Assembly (NCBI RefSeq): GCF_015351475.1
Contig: NZ_JADKPR010000017.1
Coordinates: forward strand, 1 to 64,000
Reading direction: 5' to 3'
From: Flavobacterium sp. HJJ
GTDB taxonomy: Bacteria; Bacteroidota; Bacteroidia; Flavobacteriales; Flavobacteriaceae
Length of the DNA: 64,000 nt
Part shown: piece by piece, positions 60,331 to 64,000 of the stretch
Layout: every line of letters begins with the position of its first letter
Position numbering within the stretch: the first letter of the stretch is position 1
Translations under genes and position numbers: made by a program
Notes under the pieces: model-generated
What the model saw: the letters and a program-made list of their open reading frames with translations, nothing else
What the model was told of the DNA's origin: nothing
The model's database searches: none

Positions 60331-61695
60331 TTAAATTGTCATTGAAAACAATGCTGTTTCTGGTGCTTTTCTTTTTAATCTTAAATCAAATGCCATACAG
60401 ATGTTGCGCACATATGGTTTTCCTTCTTCGGTCACAATGATTTTATTTTTTTCTATAACCAGCAGACCGTCAATTTCCATTTCTTTCAGCTGCATTATAA
60501 TCTCGGGGATTTCAGGAACATAATTTGCTGCATCCTCCCAGCTGGTTTCAAATTGGCACATCAGATTCAGAATGTGTTTTCTGACGATTAAATCTTCAGC
60601 AGATAATAGATGTCCTCTGTAAACAGGCAATTCGTCTGATTCCAATATTTTGTAATATTCTTCGATAGTTTTGACGTTTTGCGCAAAACTGTACCAGCTG
60701 TCGCTTATGGATGAAACACCCAGTCCAATCATCAGCTGGGTTTTTGAAGAGCTGTAACCCATAAAGTTTCGGTGCAGTTTTTTAGTATCAAATGATTTAT
60801 ACAGACTGTCAGATTTTAAGGCAAAATGATCCATGCCGATTTCGTAATATTCATTTTCAAAGAGCAGTTCTTTTCCAACTTCGTATAGTTTTCTTTTGGC
60901 ATCGTCTTTTGGAATGTCTTCGTCATGAAATCCGCGCTGTCCGTTTCCTTTTATCCACGGTACATGGGCATAACTATAGAATGCTAATCGATCAGGCTGT
61001 AGTGAATTGGTTTTTTCGATTGTATCCACTATGTTTGTAATTTCCTGAAATGGCAGGCCAAAGATTATATCATGACCGATGGAAGTATATCCTATTTTTT
61101 TTGCCCAAAAAGTAACTTTGGCCACATTATGGAAAGGCTGAATTCGGTGGATCGCTTTTTGTACTTTTTCGGAATAATCCTGAACGCCAAAACTCACTCT
61201 TCTAAAACCTAAATCATATAATTTCTGCAGATGGGCAAGAGTCGTGTTATTTGGATGTCCCTCAAAACTAAATTCATATCCTTCGGCTTTTTCGGCTTGT
61301 GAAAATATCCCGTTTATTAGGTTTTCAAGGCTTTCTATTGAGAAAAATGTAGGTGTTCCCCCGCCTAAATGAATTTCTTTAATTTTTGGTTTTTTATCTA
61401 AAATTTCACAGTAAAGTGTCCATTCTTTTAAAACTGCTTCAATATATGGGTTTTCGACATTGTGATTTTTGGTGATACGTTTATTACAGCCGCAAAATGT
61501 GCATAGACTTTCGCAGAAAGGAAGGTGAATATATAAACTGATACCCTCTGTACTGTTGCTTTCCAGAAAAGATTTTTTTAGGGTCTGAAGCCAAATTTCT
61601 TTTGTAAATCCTGACTCATCCCAATAAGGAACCGTAGGATAGCTTGTGTAACGAGGCCCAGGTACATTGTATTTTTGAATTAGTGAGGTTTTCAT
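60331..61695 (-). CDS. hemN: Oxygen-independent coproporphyrinogen III oxidase
   Basis: 454 residues, a radical SAM enzyme. The cluster motif is CESLCTFCGC at 61-70 (Cys 61, 65, 68), preceded by GISLYIHLPF. EIHLGGGTPTFFS is the SAM-binding GGGTP loop, and the C-terminal HemN domain ends LSAEDLIVRKHILNLMCQFE. It converts coproporphyrinogen III to protoporphyrinogen IX without oxygen, allowing heme synthesis in microaerobic cells. The Fnr-type palindrome and a TAATTTTG box precede it, matching the ccoS arrangement. Confidence 0.94.
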   Translation of the reverse strand: MKTSLIQKYNVPGPRYTSYPTVPYWDESGFTKEIWLQTLKKSFLESNSTEGISLYIHLPFCESLCTFCGCNKRITKNHNVENPYIEAVLKEWTLYCEILDKKPKIKEIHLGGGTPTFFSIESLENLINGIFSQAEKAEGYEFSFEGHPNNTTLAHLQKLYDLGFRRVSFGVQDYSEKVQKAIHRIQPFHNVAKVTFWAKKIGYTSIGHDIIFGLPFQEITNIVDTIEKTNSLQPDRLAFYSYAHVPWIKGNGQRGFHDEDIPKDDAKRKLYEVGKELLFENEYYEIGMDHFALKSDSLYKSFDTKKLHRNFMGYSSSKTQLMIGLGVSSISDSWYSFAQNVKTIEEYYKILESDELPVYRGHLLSAEDLIVRKHILNLMCQFETSWEDAANYVPEIPEIIMQLKEMEIDGLLVIEKNKIIVTEEGKPYVRNICMAFDLRLKRKAPETALFSMTI

Positions 61696-61718
61696 AATTT
61701 CGCATTTAATGTAAATGA

Positions 61719-61726
61719 CAAAATTA
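61719..61726 (-). promoter_or_regulatory. -7 promoter box of hemN
   Basis: On the minus strand the sequence is TAATTTTG, the same box as before ccoS, 22 nt from the identical palindrome and 23 nt upstream of the hemN ATG. Confidence 0.7.
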
Positions 61727-61748
61727 GGCTGACTTTTTAATGATTAAA

Positions 61749-61762
61749 ATGATAATTGTCAT
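61749..61762. promoter_or_regulatory. Fnr-type operator upstream of hemN
   Basis: ATGATAATTGTCAT, identical to the site upstream of ccoS at 52345-52358. The spacing to the TAATTTTG box is again 22 nt, read on the minus strand. The palindrome is near-perfect (one mismatched pair). Confidence 0.8.
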
Positions 61763-61787
61763 ATTTTGTTTGTAGTTATTTATTGAC

Positions 61788-61811
61788 AAAGAGGCTCGTG
61801 TGAGCCTCTTT
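61788..61811 (-). terminator. Hairpin after the small membrane protein gene
   Basis: A 10-bp perfect stem AAAGAGGCTC/GAGCCTCTTT with a GTGT loop, 8 nt after the stop at 61820 and 25 nt above the hemN operator. The flanking minus-strand tail is moderately T/A-rich. Confidence 0.65.
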
Positions 61812-61819
61812 ACTGTTTT

Positions 61820-62290
61820 TTATAGTGTATCATTGATTAAACCAACCCATTTTTTTGCTAGTTTGTGATCTTCAAACAGACAATTAAAATCAAGATAATG
61901 ATTCTCGATATTATAAATTGGAATCATTTCTTTTTTCATAGTGTTTTTATGAACGAGTTCTATTTCAACTTTTTCGATGGTGCCTAATTTGCTTCGGGTA
62001 GTTTCAATTAGGTTACAGAGTATAATATCTTTTAAGTTAACGAAATATGCAGTTTCTTTTTTATAACTGAAATCAATGAAAAGGAAACCTTTGTTCTTTT
62101 TATCTAACGACAGGATTTTTTTGTTCTGTGTTTCGGATAATTCAAAGTCGTAATGATTGTTTTGACTGTATTGTTTCTTTATCTCTTTAATTTTGGCTCT
62201 GTTCGTTATATTGGAACGGAAGACTAATGTTATCGGGATGCCTATTAAAATTGTAATTATAAGGCCTATTATGGTTACTGATGTGTCCAT
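61820..62290 (-). CDS. Small membrane-anchored protein, unknown
   Basis: 156 residues: one N-terminal helix (TVTIIGLIITILIGIPITLVF) then a cytoplasmic domain of alternating strands (KILSLDKKNKGFLFIDFSYK, AYFVNLKDIILCNLIE, KVEIELVHKNTMKK, LDFNCLFEDHKLAKKWVGLIN). The strand pattern with a final helix recalls a PH-like fold but no family is recognised. A short hairpin terminator follows. It is a probable single gene. Confidence 0.65.
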   Translation of the reverse strand: MDTSVTIIGLIITILIGIPITLVFRSNITNRAKIKEIKKQYSQNNHYDFELSETQNKKILSLDKKNKGFLFIDFSYKKETAYFVNLKDIILCNLIETTRSKLGTIEKVEIELVHKNTMKKEMIPIYNIENHYLDFNCLFEDHKLAKKWVGLINDTL

Positions 62291-62401
62291 TTTTTAATTT
62301 TTTTGTGATTAGATATAATGATTTATTTCCTTGATTCGGAAAGAATCAGGAAAAGACAAAAGCCGTTATTGGCTTTTATAAACCGCAATTATGAGATTTA
62401 A

Positions 62402-62749
62402 TCACCAAAAATAATGGAAGGGAAAAAGTAAAATCGAGACTTTTGAGCATCTGTCGATGTCTTGATCCGATAGAATTATTTTGAGGTTATTTTCTTTGAG
62501 ATTAGAAAATAATTGGAGTAAAGTATTGCTGTCGTTTATGTCAACAGGAATACGGCTGTTAGATTTTAGCTCAGGAGTTCCTCTTTCTATACTTGGCTGA
62601 ACGAAATGAGAAACACTTAAACTTTCTTTGTTAATGTCAGTACTGCTTTCCTTTTGAAAAGAAATTATAGTATCGTGATTTGCGCTGTGTGCAAATGCGA
62701 ACTGGAGTAAGAGCCCAATAAATACGATAAATTTCCAAAAAATCTTCAT
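62402..62749 (-). CDS. Small hypothetical secreted protein
   Basis: 115 residues. A signal peptide (MKIFWKFIVFIGLLLQFAFA) is followed by a Ser- and Asn-rich stretch (HDTIISFQKESSTDINKES) and a hydrophobic end. No motif is recognised. The composition is rather unstructured, so it may be a minor or non-expressed gene. Confidence 0.45.
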   Translation of the reverse strand: MKIFWKFIVFIGLLLQFAFAHSANHDTIISFQKESSTDINKESLSVSHFVQPSIERGTPELKSNSRIPVDINDSNTLLQLFSNLKENNLKIILSDQDIDRCSKVSILLFPFHYFW

Positions 62750-62831
62750 ACTGCAAAAATAGATAATTGGCTTTTGATCAGCGGAGTGTATTGTGGTAAA
62801 TGAAAGTTAAAATTGCATGTTTTTATTAAAA

Positions 62832-62859
62832 AAGCCTCAAAATTATAGGTTTGAGGCTT
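62832..62859 (-). terminator. Terminator after the DUF349 gene
   Basis: A 10-bp perfect stem AAGCCTCAAA/TTTGAGGCTT with an 8-nt loop; on the minus strand it is followed by a run of T. It lies 25 nt past the stop at 62885. Confidence 0.88.
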
Positions 62860-62884
62860 AGTAAAGTATTGTTATTTTTGAATT

Positions 62885-64000
62885 TTATTCCTGATTCAAA
62901 TTTCTCAATTGTTTTAGTTTTTCTTTCCAGACATCAAGGCTTTCTTTGTGAATAGCTATGTTTTTTCGAACCTCTAATACTATTGAATTTTCTTTTTTTG
63001 AATTTTTTGTATTTGCAAAAAACTGAATGTTATTTTCTAATTGGAAAATTTCATTTTGTACTTCCTCGATTTTACGAATTAGGAAAATTTTCTCATTATC
63101 GAGTTTTCTGGTGTCGTTGCTTTCAGAAAGATTCTCCATTCTGTTGGAGAAACGCATCATTTCAGTATCTTTTTTGCTTAAGCTTAATTTTTCGAATAAA
63201 GCGTCAAGGATTTTGTTGAATTTTCCTTCGATATGTCTTCTTGGGAAAGGAACTTTACCAAAGTTTTTCCAAGTTTCGATATGCAGTTTGATAGCGTCCA
63301 GATCGGTTTTGTGATCACCGGTCAATTGGAATTCTCTCAGTGTTTCCAAATAGGCTTTCTTTTTGTCAAAAGCTTCAACTTCGTCAGCGTTTTCAACGTT
63401 TTTATGTTCTTTTAGCTTGTCGAAATAATGGTTACATGCTTCTCTGAATTCATTCCAGATTTTATCTGAATATTTTCTAGGAACATGACCGATTTTTTTC
63501 CAGTCTTCCTGAATCTGCTTCATGATAGGAGTTGTGCTTGCAAAATCAACACTTTCCTGCAATTCTTTGGCTTTTTTAACCAAAGCTATTTTTTTATTCA
63601 GATTGTCGTTTTGGTCTTTTTTGATGTCTTTGTAGAAAGAATTTTTGAAACTGTTGAAATTTCTAACTGCAGTTTTAAAAGCAGCCCAAGTGGCTTCATT
63701 TACATCAGATGGAACTTTTCCGGCTGAGAAAAACTCAGAACGAAGTGCTTCTACTTTTTCAATCTGTGCCAGCCATTGTGAATGGGCATTCACTTTTTCG
63801 GTAGCTAAAACTTCAATTTTGGCAATAATATCTTTTTTCTTTTCTAAGTTTTCAAGCTCAGTTCCTCTTAAAGCTTCAAACAAAATTTCACGTTTGTCGT
63901 GCATTTTTTTTGTAAGTTCACTGAATTGGTTCCAGATTTCATCACGGTGTTCTCTAGAAACAGGACCAATATCTTCTTTCCAGATCCGGTGTAAATCCTG
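62885..64000 (-). CDS. DUF349 domain protein (cut by window edge)
   Basis: The frame is open from the window edge to 62885, so the gene begins outside; at least 371 residues are present. An internal Met at 63904 is not the start, because the residues before it (LHRIWKEDIGPVSREHRDEIWNQFSELTKK) are also DUF349 repeat. Tandem DUF349 repeats recur (W..I...P......IW..F), for example IQEDWKKIGHVPRKYSDKIWNEFREACNHY. The protein is charged and helical, ending in a coiled coil. No role is established for most DUF349 proteins. Confidence 0.88.
   Translation of the reverse strand, partial: QDLHRIWKEDIGPVSREHRDEIWNQFSELTKKMHDKREILFEALRGTELENLEKKKDIIAKIEVLATEKVNAHSQWLAQIEKVEALRSEFFSAGKVPSDVNEATWAAFKTAVRNFNSFKNSFYKDIKKDQNDNLNKKIALVKKAKELQESVDFASTTPIMKQIQEDWKKIGHVPRKYSDKIWNEFREACNHYFDKLKEHKNVENADEVEAFDKKKAYLETLREFQLTGDHKTDLDAIKLHIETWKNFGKVPFPRRHIEGKFNKILDALFEKLSLSKKDTEMMRFSNRMENLSESNDTRKLDNEKIFLIRKIEEVQNEIFQLENNIQFFANTKNSKKENSIVLEVRKNIAIHKESLDVWKEKLKQLRNLNQE

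Noticed and set aside
63027-63727. Several plus-strand frames rich in Phe and Ser inside the DUF349 gene
   Set aside because: Antisense shadows of a lysine- and glutamate-rich coiled-coil gene.

Overview
The window comes from an AT-rich member of Bacteroidota, most likely Flavobacterium or a close flavobacterial relative. This rests on type IX secretion sorting domains, Bacteroidota-type promoter boxes (TAnnTTTG), a fused ccoN/ccoO oxidase gene, DUF349 and DUF5606 proteins, a TonB receptor with a carboxypeptidase-like N-terminal domain, and flavobacterial intergenic repeats. No rRNA, tRNA, CRISPR array, prophage or intact insertion sequence was seen. The assignment is by recognition, not by database search.

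Layout. 1-4784 (minus): two type IX-secreted surface proteins behind an ABC-2 exporter pair. 4986-16263: a conserved unknown protein, a nucleoid-associated protein, a pRiA4b ORF-3-like protein, two paralogous small secreted proteins (one frameshifted), tandem S41 peptidases, an HPP/CLC membrane pair, and VOC, YciI and DinB proteins. 16485-23543 (plus): a TonB receptor, an inverted-repeat element holding an 11-bp minisatellite, a TPR-like protein, a VOC protein, and a LytS/LytR-type two-component system interleaved with four copies of the 2TM domain. 23930-30164: a thioredoxin and its decayed neighbour, a CDP-alcohol phosphatidyltransferase, heme A synthase, a toxin-antitoxin remnant, CCA-adding enzyme, a GxxExxY nuclease bounded by perfect 19-bp inverted repeats, and TsaC/Sua5. 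30556-41008: a surface-polysaccharide or LPS-core locus (Wzi-like porin, seven glycosyltransferases or candidates, a WaaP-like kinase, a polysaccharide deacetylase). 41124-49063: dapD, a RelE/ParE module, ruvX, mqo, a FUSC protein, def, DUF5606 and mazG. 49122-61695: a Crp/Fnr regulator facing a complete cbb3 oxidase cluster (ccoI, S, N/O, Q, P, G, H, a TauE/SafE-like protein), then a putative orphan nuclease and hemN. 61820-64000: two small unknown proteins and a DUF349 protein that runs off the edge.

The most coherent system is the microaerobic respiration block. A palindrome ATGATAATTGTCAT, or a close variant, lies exactly 22 nt upstream of a TAATTTTG-type -7 box in front of ccoI, ccoS-N/O-Q-P and hemN. 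This points to one Fnr-type regulon built from class II-like promoters, with the regulator encoded at 49122-49802. Other items for a second look are the inverted-repeat-bounded nuclease cassette (29161-29593), the 2TM-domain array around the histidine kinase, the A-tract frameshift in one small secreted paralog, two structured intergenic elements (around 25971-26077 and 60133-60264), and the orphan nuclease-like gene with a TTG start at 58911.
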